From the NCBI RefSeq assembly GCF_000163895.2, contig NC_016630.1, positions 868,001 to 932,000 of the forward strand: a stretch of DNA of 64,000 nt. The letters run 5' to 3'. Every line of letters begins with the position of its first letter. The stretch's first letter is position 1. Source of the stretch: Filifactor alocis ATCC 35896 (lineage in GTDB: Bacteria > Bacillota > Clostridia > Peptostreptococcales > Filifactoraceae). A model generated the notes under the pieces. The model saw only the letters and a program-made list of their open reading frames with translations, made no database searches and was not told where the DNA came from. Position numbers and translations under genes: made by a program. Below, piece by piece: positions 35,230 through 44,756 of the stretch.

Positions 35230-36141
35230 ATGGATGACGGAGTCGGGAGTTTATTGCAAAATTTTTTAAAACCACCTTTGGGTATTGTAGCAAACAATCA
35301 ACTTGGAATTAAGGAGCGTATTGCTCGAAATGCTGATGATATCGAAAAAGACCAGCTACTTCCGCAAATTTTGGAGAATGAGCAATTCAATGTTACTCCT
35401 TTGGAAAAAGATATGATTTCCAAGGTACTTAGACTGAATGAAACAAAAGCCAAAGATGTTATGACACCAAGAGCGGCAGCCTTTGTTCTGGATGTCAATG
35501 AAGAAATCGGTATCATTTTGGACCAAATTATCGAGGAACGATATTCCAGAATTCCAATCTATGAAAAAGATATTGATAATGTCATCGGAATTTTGCACAT
35601 AAAGGATCTTTTTGCACAGGTTCGTAAGGGAAACTTGGAACTGATTAATATCAGAGGCTTGCTTAGAGAATCGTATATCGTACATGAATACAAGGCACTT
35701 GATGAAATCTTGTTGGAAATGCAACGCGACAGACAACCGTTTGCGATTGTAATTGATGAGTATGGCGGATTTTCAGGTATACTCACACTGGAAGATATCT
35801 TAGAGCAGATTGTAGGAGATATCTCAGATGAAGATGATGAAGAAGCTGACGAAATTGAAGAAATCATCCCAATCAGCGATACTACCTATAAAATAGACGG
35901 TTTTACCGCAATACAGGATGTCAATGAACAACTGAATTTGGACTTGCCGACCGATGTCAATGAAACAATGGGAGGTCTTTTGCTGGAGGGTCTCGGAAAA
36001 TTACCTGCTCAAGAAGGCGATCCGCTCGGGATTCAAATCGGTAATGTAGAGCTCAAAGCAATCAAAATCAACGACAAACGTATCGAAACGTTGTTGTTGC
36101 GTATCAAAAAAGGTCTGTTTACTGAATCGGACAGAAAGTAA
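35230..36141 (+). CDS. CBS-pair / CorC-domain protein, soluble form
   Basis: 303 residues. It starts with an about 70-residue linker (NVTPLEKDMISKVLRLNETK), then the CBS pair (KDVMTPRAAAFVLDVNEEIG ... YSRIPIYEKDIDNVIGILHI and QPFAIVIDEYGGFSGILTLE), an acidic stretch (DISDEDDEEADEIEE) and a C-terminal CorC_HlyC domain (ETMGGLLLEGLGKLPAQEGD). The N-terminal CNNM membrane domain of the TlyC/YhdP type is missing, so this is the short cytosolic form, as in CorC. A role in ion homeostasis is inferred from the family. GGAGG upstream; strong terminator downstream. Confidence 0.88.
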   Translation: MDDGVGSLLQNFLKPPLGIVANNQLGIKERIARNADDIEKDQLLPQILENEQFNVTPLEKDMISKVLRLNETKAKDVMTPRAAAFVLDVNEEIGIILDQIIEERYSRIPIYEKDIDNVIGILHIKDLFAQVRKGNLELINIRGLLRESYIVHEYKALDEILLEMQRDRQPFAIVIDEYGGFSGILTLEDILEQIVGDISDEDDEEADEIEEIIPISDTTYKIDGFTAIQDVNEQLNLDLPTDVNETMGGLLLEGLGKLPAQEGDPLGIQIGNVELKAIKINDKRIETLLLRIKKGLFTESDRK

Positions 36142-36200
36142 AACCATTCTTGTATGACGATAAAAAGCAATGCAAGAACATAACATACAATAAAATAAAG

Positions 36201-36265
36201 ACTCCCACAACTCACATATTCTTATGCAACATTAGTTCATAGAAGTGTGGTTGTGGGAGTTTTTT
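36201..36265 (+). terminator. Intrinsic terminator after the CBS gene
   Basis: Long stem ACTCCCACAACTCACA / TGTGGTTGTGGGAGT followed by TTTTTT. Confidence 0.85.
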
Positions 36266-36388
36266 GTTCAAATAAACTTTACTGTATTTTATAACAGAAT
36301 GCACAATCTAATGTTATAAAATACTTGAAAAAGCTTTCCTTTCCATTACGATAGTTACCAAACATTCACTATGTCTCATTTTTTGTTT

Positions 36389-37096
36389 TTAAAAAGCATT
36401 CCATAAGAATACAAACACGAATACACATCCCCATGCATTGCCTGTCATTTCTTTTACCATAAGCATTCCATAGATAATAATCAAGATAGTAATCATTTCA
36501 AGGATTCCCTCAAATGTAACCCCGATAGCTCCATGAATGAAAATACACATAATTGCGCAAAGAATTGCACCCCAATTAAGCCATTTACACTTTGCGGGGT
36601 AGCGTCTGTTTATCTTTTCGCTTATTACTACATAATTAAATCCCTCAAAGAAACCCCATGCAGTTGCTGTAATGAGCATACCGATTACATTGATAGGAAA
36701 ATCACCGACAAGAACTTCTTTTGTCGTCAAAACGGTCTGAAAAGGTAAATAGCTATTGCTCTCCCCAAAAATATACGAAAATAGTATATTTGGTACAAAG
36801 CACAAAACTGCAAACAGAATAGACAAAAACATCCCTTCAGTCTTTAACCCATAGGACAAAAAGCTTTCTTTTCTGAAAACGGAAACAATGCTAATTCCAA
36901 GCCCTGCAACTCCATACTGAAAGAATGCCGTTAACAAAACACGAGATAAGATAGGCAATTCTTCATTTTTTACGATTCCGTAAACTTCTTCTTGAAATAC
37001 CATAAATATCATCAAGCTTGCGAATGAAACAATCATAATAATCCAAAGGTCTATATCAAGTTTTTTCTGATTCTCACTTAACTCTATTTTAGCCAT
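36389..37096 (-). CDS. Multi-pass membrane protein of unknown function
   Basis: 235 residues from the ATG at 37096 (MAKIELSENQKKLDIDLW), with GGAGG 9 nt upstream; the open frame extends 20 codons further without a better site. About seven TMs. The region TATAWGFFEGFNYVVISEK, then INRRYPAK, recalls CPBP/abortive-infection membrane proteases, but the paired Glu and the FxxxH motif are not convincing, so I do not assign it. It lies in a stretch of single accessory genes. Confidence 0.6.
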   Translation of the reverse strand: MAKIELSENQKKLDIDLWIIMIVSFASLMIFMVFQEEVYGIVKNEELPILSRVLLTAFFQYGVAGLGISIVSVFRKESFLSYGLKTEGMFLSILFAVLCFVPNILFSYIFGESNSYLPFQTVLTTKEVLVGDFPINVIGMLITATAWGFFEGFNYVVISEKINRRYPAKCKWLNWGAILCAIMCIFIHGAIGVTFEGILEMITILIIIYGMLMVKEMTGNAWGCVFVFVFLWNAF

Positions 37097-37374
37097 CCCA
37101 TATTGCCTCCTGTTATATATCGCATTAAGAACATATTGTTCTTTCAATATTTTCATACATTATACTATTTGCAAGAATACTATTTACAAGGCATTTTTTC
37201 TACTTTCAGACTTCATCGTCACTTTGAATCGTTCGTGACTCTCTAAACGATTCAACTGTTCCAATATGATTTCAATATCTATTGATAGGAAAAAAAGCAA
37301 GTTGCTCTTGTGACATCCCGCTCACAGACTATGATTTTAATGCTAAACTCATTGATAGTGAGATAAGAAGGATA

Positions 37375-37734
37375 CTAAATAATAATATCCATCTTTCGCA
37401 TTCCGTCAAAATCCTCTCCTGCTCGTTGAATAAACTCATATATATCTGACGCTACAGGATTCATTTCAACTGAACCCAAAGCACCTAAGTCATTCATATA
37501 AACGGTATCATCACAATTCTTTTTCAGAAAAAAAGCCAAGTCGCCTTCCTGTCCTATCATAAAAAAATCCGGCTCCCATTCTTCTATCTCATAGGTAGTG
37601 TTTCTTTCCACCAAATCTTCCTTAGAATATAGAACAATACCGCTGTCTTCTATTACAAATTCTCCTGTCTCTCCCAGTTCTGATAAAAACTTATCATACA
37701 ACTTAGGCAGTTCAAAATTCATCTGATTACTCAT
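37375..37734 (-). CDS. SMI1/KNR4 (SUKH)-like immunity-type protein
   Basis: 119 residues. The strand pattern EWEPDFFMIGQEGDLAFFLK, then the acidic DDTVYMNDLGALG turn and the end SDIYEFIQRAGEDFDGMRKM, fit the SUKH superfamily (SMI1/KNR4), which is dominated by immunity proteins of bacterial polymorphic toxins. No toxin gene is adjacent, so it would be an orphan immunity gene. It is followed by a stop at the 37375 end and preceded by a DUF2004-like gene 72 nt away. Family call moderate, by pattern only. Confidence 0.6.
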   Translation of the reverse strand: MSNQMNFELPKLYDKFLSELGETGEFVIEDSGIVLYSKEDLVERNTTYEIEEWEPDFFMIGQEGDLAFFLKKNCDDTVYMNDLGALGSVEMNPVASDIYEFIQRAGEDFDGMRKMDIII

Positions 37735-37806
37735 TTCAAACTCCTTCTTTCGTGTTCAGTCTTTTAAAAAAATACGATGGATAACTATTCTCCGGTTTTT
37801 CTCCCC

Positions 37807-38313
37807 TTAACTTTCATGAGTTACATAAAATGGCTGTTTTTCTAAATTAAAATAAACAACCATCAGTTCATCTGTCAATTCCGGATTGAAACTTAAATCC
37901 ATAATAAAAGCTTGCTGATTTGTTTTAGTATCAATGATACTCCCAAATCGTATCATTTGTAGAGAATCTACCATTTCCATGAATGTCAACATATCAATAT
38001 CACTTGAAGGAAACAGTTCCAATATCGTATCCGGGTCCATTTCATCTCTATGAAATTCCATAAAATAGGCAACAGTACCAAAGTATTCATTTTCTTCTTC
38101 CGACAGTATCTTTTTCAAAAAATCTTTCGCTGTTTCTACCAAGGCATCCACTTCATCTATCGTAGAAGCTACGATATTCATCGCTTCATCATTGACAGTT
38201 AATTCTTCTTCAACATCAAAGTAAAAAGAACCGCCAAATTCCTCCGGTGCCAAAAAAATTTCTTCCCCTTTTTCATATTCAATCCTTGGATAATGATTAC
38301 TCTTTAAATACAT
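37807..38313 (-). CDS. DUF2004-like protein, possible immunity protein
   Basis: 168 residues, acidic, no TM. The N-terminal half GEEIFLAPEEFGGSFYFDVE and the C-terminal beta end ELMVVYFNLEKQPFYVTHES resemble DUF2004 proteins, which are often found with toxin and immunity genes. It lies between the structured RNA (38372-38650) and the SUKH-like gene. If the reading is right, 37.4-38.3 kb holds two immunity-type genes with no toxin. The AGGAG-like site before the ATG is adequate. Confidence 0.5.
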   Translation of the reverse strand: MYLKSNHYPRIEYEKGEEIFLAPEEFGGSFYFDVEEELTVNDEAMNIVASTIDEVDALVETAKDFLKKILSEEENEYFGTVAYFMEFHRDEMDPDTILELFPSSDIDMLTFMEMVDSLQMIRFGSIIDTKTNQQAFIMDLSFNPELTDELMVVYFNLEKQPFYVTHES

Positions 38314-38371
38314 CTCAATCTCCTTTGTTTTATCTCATATCGTCCGTATACTCAAAACTGAAGTTATACAC

Positions 38372-38650
38372 AAAAAACTCGGATATCATCCAATGATTCC
38401 GAGCTGTTCCTACATATCTTGAAGCTGACCTGGTCTTTTCCCCCACACTCGCCTGCTGGGAGGTTCGCTTGAGTTCGTCGCACTACTACCCCTCTCGATT
38501 ATAATCGGCAGGTCTTACTCCTAAGATGCACTATGCTCACCGTAACCGTTTTTGGTCGGCTTACGTGGATCCTTTTGCCTGCATCTGGCTTGGACTTTCA
38601 ACCACAGACCTTCAAGACTGTTATAGTTTACCAAAAGGATGCTCTTTCAG
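38372..38650 (-). ncRNA. Structured RNA gene of unassigned family, with own terminator
   Basis: About 270 nt of higher-GC, non-coding sequence. Visible pairings: ATCCTTTTG / CAAAAGGAT (38632-38640 with 38569-38577); CGTAACCG / CGG(C)TTACG (38541-38565); TCTTA-GGAG-TAAGA (38513-38526); self-complementary CGATTATAATCG (38496-38507); GCAGG / CCTGC (38508-38512 with 38452-38456). It ends in a strong terminator stem CTCGGA(A)TCAT / ATGATATCCGAG with TTTTTT (38372-38403). It lies just after darA and is not followed by a gene in close reach, so it does not look like a riboswitch. It lacks the SRP GGAAG/AGCAG loop, tmRNA ends and RNase P cores. The raiA-type RNA of Firmicutes is a possibility I cannot verify. 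Confidence 0.62.
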
Positions 38651-38671
38651 CAACAAAAACACTATTTTTCC

Positions 38672-39001
38672 CTAAATTTTTTCAAATTGAGCAACATCCA
38701 GTACAAAAACAGTTGCTCCGCCGACAGTTACTTCCAACGGTACAGAGATATGACCTGCCATCGGATAAAAATCTGCCATTGTTCCCGGAATAATGCTCTT
38801 TCTTGTTTGGCAATTTCTTTCTATAATCTCTAACACTTCAGAAACTTTTTCATCATCTACCCCAATTAAAGCCGTATGGTTTTCACTTCTCAAAAAACCG
38901 CCTGTTGTATTCAATGTTGTAATAAAAAAACCATTCTTTATCAAATCTTTTGTCAAATGTCCGGTATCATCCTTGTTGATAATTGCAATAATCAATTTCA
39001 T
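38672..39001 (-). CDS. darA: DarA/PstA-type cyclic-di-AMP receptor
   Basis: 109 residues from the ATG at 39001 (MKLIIAIINKDDTGHLTKDL), exactly the length of the PII-like DUF970 family. GAGAGGG precedes the ATG; the longer upstream frame is dropped. The loop NTTGGFLRSENHTALIGVDD and the end EVTVGGATVFVLDVAQFEKI are well conserved. Trimers bind c-di-AMP; the downstream effect is still unclear in the family. In many Firmicutes it sits between tmk and holB, genes not present here. A structured RNA follows directly. Confidence 0.93.
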   Translation of the reverse strand: MKLIIAIINKDDTGHLTKDLIKNGFFITTLNTTGGFLRSENHTALIGVDDEKVSEVLEIIERNCQTRKSIIPGTMADFYPMAGHISVPLEVTVGGATVFVLDVAQFEKI

Positions 39002-39196
39002 AGCTGTACCCTCTCTTTCTTGTCTCAATCTGTCTTTACAAATAAGCTGTTCAAAAATATTTCATGCTGAACAAACAATTCTGTTGACTTGTTTATGTTT
39101 CTATTTTATCATATTTTTCAAAAAATAACGAATCTTTTTAAACCAAACGGATAGAAATTTACTCTTATAGACAGCATGCAAAGAAAGGAGGTTCCT

Positions 39197-39742
39197 GTGG
39201 AATCCAATGATATCATAACAAAATTCCAAGAAGGCGATGAAAATGCATTTCAGCAACTGGTTGAATGCTATCAACAAAAAGCTTTTCGTATCGCCGTACT
39301 CATTGTACAAGATGATTTTCTTGCAAATGATATCGTGCAAGAAACATTCTTGAAGGTATATCTCAATCGAGATCAGTTAAAGAACCCTTCTCATTTTTCT
39401 TCTTGGTTTTATCGAATTTTGACAAGAACAGCTTGGGAATTATCCAAAAAGCAACTGCCTCTTTGTAAAGACGAAAATATTTTTCAAACCATATCTTCCC
39501 CGGAAGATATGGAACAGGATATTCTGCAAAAAGAAGTTCATCAACAAATTCAACAGGCACTTCGCGCACTCCCTTATCATCAACGAACTGCAATTGTGCT
39601 GTACTACTACGAGGGAATGAGTGTCAAGGAAATTGCTCAAGCAACCGGAAGCATGCAGGGAACAGTACAATCCAGACTCTTCTTTGCACGCAAAAAACTA
39701 AGACCAATCTTAGAATCCATTTTGAAGAAGGAGGAGAGATGA
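39197..39742 (+). CDS. ECF-type RNA polymerase sigma factor
   Basis: 181 residues from a GTG at 39197, chosen because AAAGGAGG lies 5-6 nt before it; the upstream ATG would overlap the ribosome site. Region 2 FQQLVECYQQKAFRIAVLIV, DDFLANDIVQETFLKVYLN and SSWFYRILTRTAW; region 4 LPYHQRTAIVLYYYEGMSVK, EIAQATGSMQGTVQSRLFFA. It is coupled to the next gene by an ATGA overlap, the usual sigma/anti-sigma arrangement. The target promoters are unknown; no obvious self-promoter was found. Confidence 0.92.
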   Translation: MESNDIITKFQEGDENAFQQLVECYQQKAFRIAVLIVQDDFLANDIVQETFLKVYLNRDQLKNPSHFSSWFYRILTRTAWELSKKQLPLCKDENIFQTISSPEDMEQDILQKEVHQQIQQALRALPYHQRTAIVLYYYEGMSVKEIAQATGSMQGTVQSRLFFARKKLRPILESILKKEER

Positions 39743-40515
39743 TGAAAAAAGAAAATTCTTTTGATAACTTACTGGTACAATCTTTGCAAGAGATTGCAAA
39801 GGACAAAGAACCGCACCTCATCTATGAAGGTGTCCAACAAAAACTGCAACAAGAAAGGAAAAGGGCTATGAAAACAACATCAAAAAAACGAATCGGTATC
39901 GCAACTGTCTGTTGCTTCTTACTACTTGGGTTAACAGGATTTGCCATCGGAAAAGTTACAGGATATTTTGGTTCCGCTCATTTTATGTCGCATCAACTGC
40001 CGACCGAACAAGAATTGCAAAAAGAATTAGGAAGTGTTCCGACACTTGTTGAGAATTTCTCCAACGGATACACTTTCGATTCTTACTATCAAGGAGATAC
40101 AAGTCAAGTTGATGACAACAACACTCCCATTGAAACAGTCCCTATGATAGACCTTGGTTATATTGACAAAAATCAAAATAGAAACGGTATTTCATTGACT
40201 ATCCAACCACAGTGGAAACGAGAAGAACCATCGGAGGCGGACAAAACGGAAATGATAAGTGGAATCCAGATCAATATCTATGAAATAGAAAACAAATTTG
40301 TTCCGCCGAACTATGAACCGACGGAAGAAGAAATCGAATTGCAAGAACAAGGATTGTTAAACCTTGCGTTCGGTAGTGACACCGTTGAAGAAAATCATTC
40401 CACATTGCTCACATGGCAAAAAGATAATCTATCCTATTCTTTGCTCTATACAGGACATGGAGAAGTTAGTGCCGCTGAACTGTTAGACATGGCAAAAGAA
40501 ATCATAGAAAAATAG
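39739..40515 (+). CDS. Membrane protein, probable anti-sigma factor
   Basis: 258 residues starting at either of two adjacent ATGs (39739 or 39742; GGAGG fits the second better). A cytoplasmic N-terminus of about 50 residues, one TM (about 52-72, IGIATVCCFLLLGLTGFAIG) and an outside domain that resembles the DUF4367 group seen in other clostridial anti-sigma partners (LLTWQKDNLSYSLLYTG and MAKEIIEK end). Its ATGA overlap with the ECF sigma gene supports the role. No zinc-binding HxxxCxxC anti-sigma motif is present. Confidence 0.75.
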   Translation: MMKKENSFDNLLVQSLQEIAKDKEPHLIYEGVQQKLQQERKRAMKTTSKKRIGIATVCCFLLLGLTGFAIGKVTGYFGSAHFMSHQLPTEQELQKELGSVPTLVENFSNGYTFDSYYQGDTSQVDDNNTPIETVPMIDLGYIDKNQNRNGISLTIQPQWKREEPSEADKTEMISGIQINIYEIENKFVPPNYEPTEEEIELQEQGLLNLAFGSDTVEENHSTLLTWQKDNLSYSLLYTGHGEVSAAELLDMAKEIIEK

Positions 40516-40530
40516 CAATTTGATATCACA

Positions 40531-40577
40531 AACCACAAAAAAGATGCTTACGTACTATTAGCATCTTTTTTGTGGTT
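40531..40577. terminator. Bidirectional terminator between the anti-sigma and PBP genes
   Basis: AACCACAAAAAAGATGCT / AGCATCTTTTTTGTGGTT, long stem with built-in A and T runs; serves convergent genes on both strands. Confidence 0.85.
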
Positions 40578-40639
40578 GATACGGTATTTATCAAGATATC
40601 GTTTGAAACTCAAACTATTCTTTCTTTGTATTTTTAATA

Positions 40640-43033
40640 TCAGAACAAAGAATCATCTGTATTCTCAGGTGCTTCAGCAGGTGTTTTTCTGATTCCGCCT
40701 TGTCCCGATGTTTCTTCCGGATGCAATTCAGTCAAGTCTTCATCATCAGGAAGCAACTCCTCTTCTTGATGATCGGATGAATAAGACGTCGGTTCTGTTC
40801 CTTGTTTGAAGAATTCTTCATATCCTTGGTTAGATAGCAATCCGGATGTGTGGGATACCTGTGCGGAAACAACATCGCTCGGTTTAGCAAACTCTTTATT
40901 CTCTAACCCTTCGTGAACGTCATCCATAACTTGTTTCCACAATCTCGCTGCCATTGAGCTTCCTTCCGGCAATTCTCTCGGTTTATCTGAGCCAATCCAA
41001 AGTCCCGCAGTGTAATACGGTGTCATTCCCACAAACCACACATCTTTTTTATCAGTGGTGGTTCCTGTTTTCCCGGCAGTGGTCATATTATGCAATCTTG
41101 CCTCCACTCCGGTTCCTCTCGGTTTCGTGCTGTTGACTACTCCATATAACATATTTTGAAGGATATATGCGTTTGCCGGACTCATCACATTTCTGCTTTT
41201 CGGTTTGCTTTCTAAAATGATGTTTCCGCGTGAATCCTCTATCCTTGTAAAGAAAACAGGTTTGGTATAAACTCCTGCATTGGAAATTGCCGCATATGCA
41301 GCTGTAAGTTCTAACGGACTGATTCCGTAAGTCATTCCACCCAAAGCAAGAGAGAAGTGTTCATCGTTTCTTTTCGGATCTTTGTCACTTGTTACAACAG
41401 TTGTAATCCCAAACCCCTGCAAACTTCGAACCATTTCACGAATGGATGCTTGTTTACTTCCCGGAATAATGTTGGATGCTACTTCTACCGCACCGACATT
41501 GGAAGAGCGTATCAAGAGATTGCGCAAGGTGGTTTTTCCCATATATCCCGTAGAATTCTTAGGCCACATTTTTTTCAAAGATTCGTCATATCGTGGAGAA
41601 TCATTGAAAATGCTTGCTGCAGTCATTCCGTTTTCAAGTGCAGGTGCATATACAGCGATCGGTTTAATTGCCGAACCCGGTTGTCGAGGATTGATTGCCC
41701 TGTTATAAATGGAGGCACCACCAATTCCTCTTCCACCTACCAAAGCGCGTACTTCTCCGGATCCTTGTTTCATAATAACCATAGAAACTTGAGGCTGGAC
41801 GATACCTTCCGAATCTATATACGCTCTTGAATAATTGTCAGGATTATTGACTACTTTTTCTAATTTTCGTTGCACATCCAGATTCAAGGTGGAGTAAATA
41901 CGAAGTCCTCCTTGCATAAATTTCTGTTCAGCCTCTTCCTGTGTAAATCCATCTGCTACAAGAGCACGAATCACTTCATCCTTTAAGATATCTGTAAAAT
42001 AACTGGAAATCCCTTGTTCTTTTCGTTTTCCGACTTTAATTTGAATATCTTCCGCTTCTGCCGCTATTCTTTGCTCTTCCGTGATATATCCCAACTCCAA
42101 CATTTTTTTCAATACAACGCTCTGTCTTTTTTTGGCGTTCGGATTCAAAACCGCCTTACGAAGATAATAATCACCCTGTTTTAACTGAACAAGCATAAAT
42201 CTGTCGATTTTGCCCATTCCGTACGCTTTGTGATAATATGACAACTCTTGCTCTGTCGGAACATATTTATCTTTGGTATTTAAAATCGTCAATAATTGCA
42301 GTTTAGCAATATCATCTCCCGGCTGTAGCTCTTCTACCGAGTATGGCGAATAGTAAGACGGTCGTCTCGGCACTCCGGCAAGCATTGCACATTCTCCCAA
42401 TGTCAGCTCTGACACATTTTTGTTGAAGAAAGTATGGGCAGCTGCCTGAATTCCTTTTGTATTTCTGCTAAAATCCGCCACATTCAGATACGCAAGCAAA
42501 ATATCATCTTTCCCTAATTGTTTTTCAATTTCTACCGCGTAGTACGCATCCTGGATTTTTCTCTTGAATGATTTTTCGGAAGTGGTATACAGGTTTTTTG
42601 ATAACTGCATTGTGATGGTAGATGCTCCCTGACCCAAACTTCGTGTCGTAATATTGTGAAGCAGAGCCCCTCCAACACGCTTTAAGTCCAATCCGTTGTG
42701 TTCATAGAAGCGTTCATCTTCTATCGCTACAACAGCATTTTTCATATCTTTCGGAATTTCATCTAAAGAAATAATTTCACGGTATCCTTTTTGGTTAGAT
42801 ACCTTTTCAAGCAATCGTCCTGAGTAATCATATACAAAGGTACTGTTGTTCAACATTTCATGTATATTCGTCGGATCAATTTCTGTAGCTGTGTTAATAA
42901 CATATAATACGGTAAAAATTCCGATGGTTGCACATAATAATATCCCTGTCAACAATATTGTAAGAATAAGATTGAATACCTTAAGTTTTCTTTTTCTTCG
43001 CCTGACAGGTCTCTCTGATGAATAATTTGACAT
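40640..43033 (-). CDS. Class A penicillin-binding protein (glycosyltransferase/transpeptidase)
   Basis: 797 residues. Short basic cytoplasmic tail, one TM (about 20-45), GT51 glycosyltransferase (EDERFYEHNGLDLKRVGGAL, GQGASTITMQLSKNLY), and transpeptidase with GSAIKP (SxxK, nucleophile Ser), SSN (SxN) and KTGTT. An about 80-residue Glu/Pro/Ser-rich tail ends the protein. It polymerises and cross-links peptidoglycan outside the membrane. It belongs to the PBP1a/2A group. AAAGGAGG precedes the ATG. Confidence 0.95.
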   Translation of the reverse strand: MSNYSSERPVRRRKRKLKVFNLILTILLTGILLCATIGIFTVLYVINTATEIDPTNIHEMLNNSTFVYDYSGRLLEKVSNQKGYREIISLDEIPKDMKNAVVAIEDERFYEHNGLDLKRVGGALLHNITTRSLGQGASTITMQLSKNLYTTSEKSFKRKIQDAYYAVEIEKQLGKDDILLAYLNVADFSRNTKGIQAAAHTFFNKNVSELTLGECAMLAGVPRRPSYYSPYSVEELQPGDDIAKLQLLTILNTKDKYVPTEQELSYYHKAYGMGKIDRFMLVQLKQGDYYLRKAVLNPNAKKRQSVVLKKMLELGYITEEQRIAAEAEDIQIKVGKRKEQGISSYFTDILKDEVIRALVADGFTQEEAEQKFMQGGLRIYSTLNLDVQRKLEKVVNNPDNYSRAYIDSEGIVQPQVSMVIMKQGSGEVRALVGGRGIGGASIYNRAINPRQPGSAIKPIAVYAPALENGMTAASIFNDSPRYDESLKKMWPKNSTGYMGKTTLRNLLIRSSNVGAVEVASNIIPGSKQASIREMVRSLQGFGITTVVTSDKDPKRNDEHFSLALGGMTYGISPLELTAAYAAISNAGVYTKPVFFTRIEDSRGNIILESKPKSRNVMSPANAYILQNMLYGVVNSTKPRGTGVEARLHNMTTAGKTGTTTDKKDVWFVGMTPYYTAGLWIGSDKPRELPEGSSMAARLWKQVMDDVHEGLENKEFAKPSDVVSAQVSHTSGLLSNQGYEEFFKQGTEPTSYSSDHQEEELLPDDEDLTELHPEETSGQGGIRKTPAEAPENTDDSLF

Positions 43034-43086
43034 TAAGTACCTCCTTTACATGAAACTATTATATCACACTTTACATTCTCGTAAAT

Positions 43087-43133
43087 AAAAAAAACATTAT
43101 CTCATCATACTGTAATAATGAGGTAATGTTTTT
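43087..43133 (-). terminator. Terminator after the lytic transglycosylase gene
   Basis: Minus-strand stem AACATTACCTCATTAT / ATGATGAGATAATGTT followed by a run of T, 80 nt past the stop at 43213. Confidence 0.8.
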
Positions 43134-43212
43134 CATTGATTTTCGCTTTATTCTCTTGTAATGCTTTTTTTAGATTATTTTCCTCTATTTTCAGAGTATC
43201 TCTACATTACAT

Positions 43213-43962
43213 TTATTTTCTTGCAAAAGCGATGATATTTTGCTCTTTCGCAAGAACATTTTTTGCATATACTGTCTGATAATTTCCGCGAGCAACATTT
43301 CCAACCCCTACATTGTAGGCTGTCAATGCCATCACTTCATTTCCACCATATTTTTTCAGATTGGATGCCAATTCTCTTGTTCCCTGAAGAATGTTTTTTT
43401 CAATATCATAAATTTCACTTTTGCTCAAACCGCAATAAGACTGGTGTAATTGCATCAATCCATGACACGGACCGGTTTTTGTGTTTGGTTGAAAGGTGCT
43501 TTCTTTCCACATCACAGCCATAATCATACTGCTTCTTACATTGTATTTCTTTGCCGCTTTTTCTACGGAAGATACAATCAACTCTCTTTGTTGTGCACTT
43601 AACTTCGGATTCTTCTTTGCAATAAATTGAAGATATCCTTTGTTGTTGACTATAACTTTCTGTGTCGTTGCTTTTTTGCTTTCTGCTTTTTTAGATGCGG
43701 TTGATTTTTTTTCTTCAGCAACACTTGTCATATTTTGTTCTGTCACTTGAATTTCAACCGACGATTTGGCTTCATAAAAATCTAATGGTAATTTTTCATC
43801 TTTAATCTCTAACTTGCTACCTTCTCCCTTGTTTTCTGTTTGTGTAACAATCTCTTTGTTTCCTAAAGTCGAAGCCTCTTCCATGATGTTATCTTCTGCC
43901 CAAACTACTTGAAACATTGAAAAAACAATGAAACAAAAGATAATCAATGAATATTTCTTCAT
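43213..43962 (-). CDS. Secreted SLT-type lytic transglycosylase
   Basis: 249 residues from the ATG at 43962 (MKKYSLIIFCFIVFSMFQVV), with AAAGGAG upstream; the longer upstream frame lacks one. A signal peptide is followed by a Lys/Ser/Thr-rich linker to about 125 and a goose-lysozyme-like SLT domain: MIMAVMWKESTFQPNTKTGP (catalytic Glu), GLMQLHQSYCG and ALTAYNVGVGNVARGNYQTV. It cleaves peptidoglycan with anhydro-muramyl formation. It lies beside a PBP and a NamZ-like gene, so 40.6-46 kb is a wall-metabolism cluster, though each gene has its own terminator. Confidence 0.92.
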   Translation of the reverse strand: MKKYSLIIFCFIVFSMFQVVWAEDNIMEEASTLGNKEIVTQTENKGEGSKLEIKDEKLPLDFYEAKSSVEIQVTEQNMTSVAEEKKSTASKKAESKKATTQKVIVNNKGYLQFIAKKNPKLSAQQRELIVSSVEKAAKKYNVRSSMIMAVMWKESTFQPNTKTGPCHGLMQLHQSYCGLSKSEIYDIEKNILQGTRELASNLKKYGGNEVMALTAYNVGVGNVARGNYQTVYAKNVLAKEQNIIAFARK

Positions 43963-44756
43963 ACCTGTACTCCTTTTCGTAAATAATTTTTTTTGATTAT
44001 AGCCAATCCATTTTGATATTTCAAGCCAAATCACAAGAATTAGTTACAAAAAAGTTACATTTCAAATAATGAATATCTTTGAATTAGGTTGATTGATTAT
44101 CAGTGTGGAAAAACTGTAAAAATTTTTTGCCATTAAAATCATAATCATACGAATTTACAGAATAATAATTTTTTTATTTGAATGTTTTTTAAGAAAATAA
44201 TCTTGATTTATATTGATTTTTCAATATTTCTTAATATCTTATTTTCTTAAAATAAAGTATTTCGGAGAGATATGATAACGCTCTTTTTTTGCAAAACAAA
44301 ACTACTTATTCTTTTGAAAAGGTTTTCAAAAGAATAATGTTTTTCATGATAGAACATTTGCATGAATACAGTATAGAATCCTCTCATAAAATAAAAATTA
44401 ACCTTTGTGTCGGAAGAAGAAGTGTTTGTTTCCTGTACGGAAACCTATTAAAATCTTTAGCAATACTCTCCATCAATCATACTTCTAATTATATTTTTTA
44501 TCATTGCACGATACCGTATCATATATAATCTATTAAATTTTCGTATCTTACTAAACCCTAACAGAACTGTCATAAATACAAATTTAATACGAAACACTAT
44601 TTTAAAACATATACATCATGTGCGATTATAGAAAAAAAGAATAAAATACATCAGTATTACCAAAGCAGATTTTTATGATATCTTTCATCGGTGATATTCG
44701 TCTAAGAATACAAATCATTTCATAACGATATTGCAGACTCCTTATTTCAATCTATC
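43963..44756. other. Long AT-rich spacer without a recognisable gene
   Basis: About 790 bp, strongly AT-rich. A plus-strand frame at 44289-44528 lacks a ribosome site and familiar composition. No tRNA, repeat or riboswitch seen. Confidence 0.5.

Noticed and set aside
38372..38650. SRP RNA or a cobalamin-type riboswitch as identity of the structured RNA
   Set aside because: The SRP tetraloop/internal-loop sequence is absent. GACCTGCC resembles the B12 box, but the rest of the riboswitch core is missing and no B12 gene follows.
44289..44528. 79-codon plus-strand frame in the 44 kb spacer
   Set aside because: No ribosome site and no recognisable sequence.
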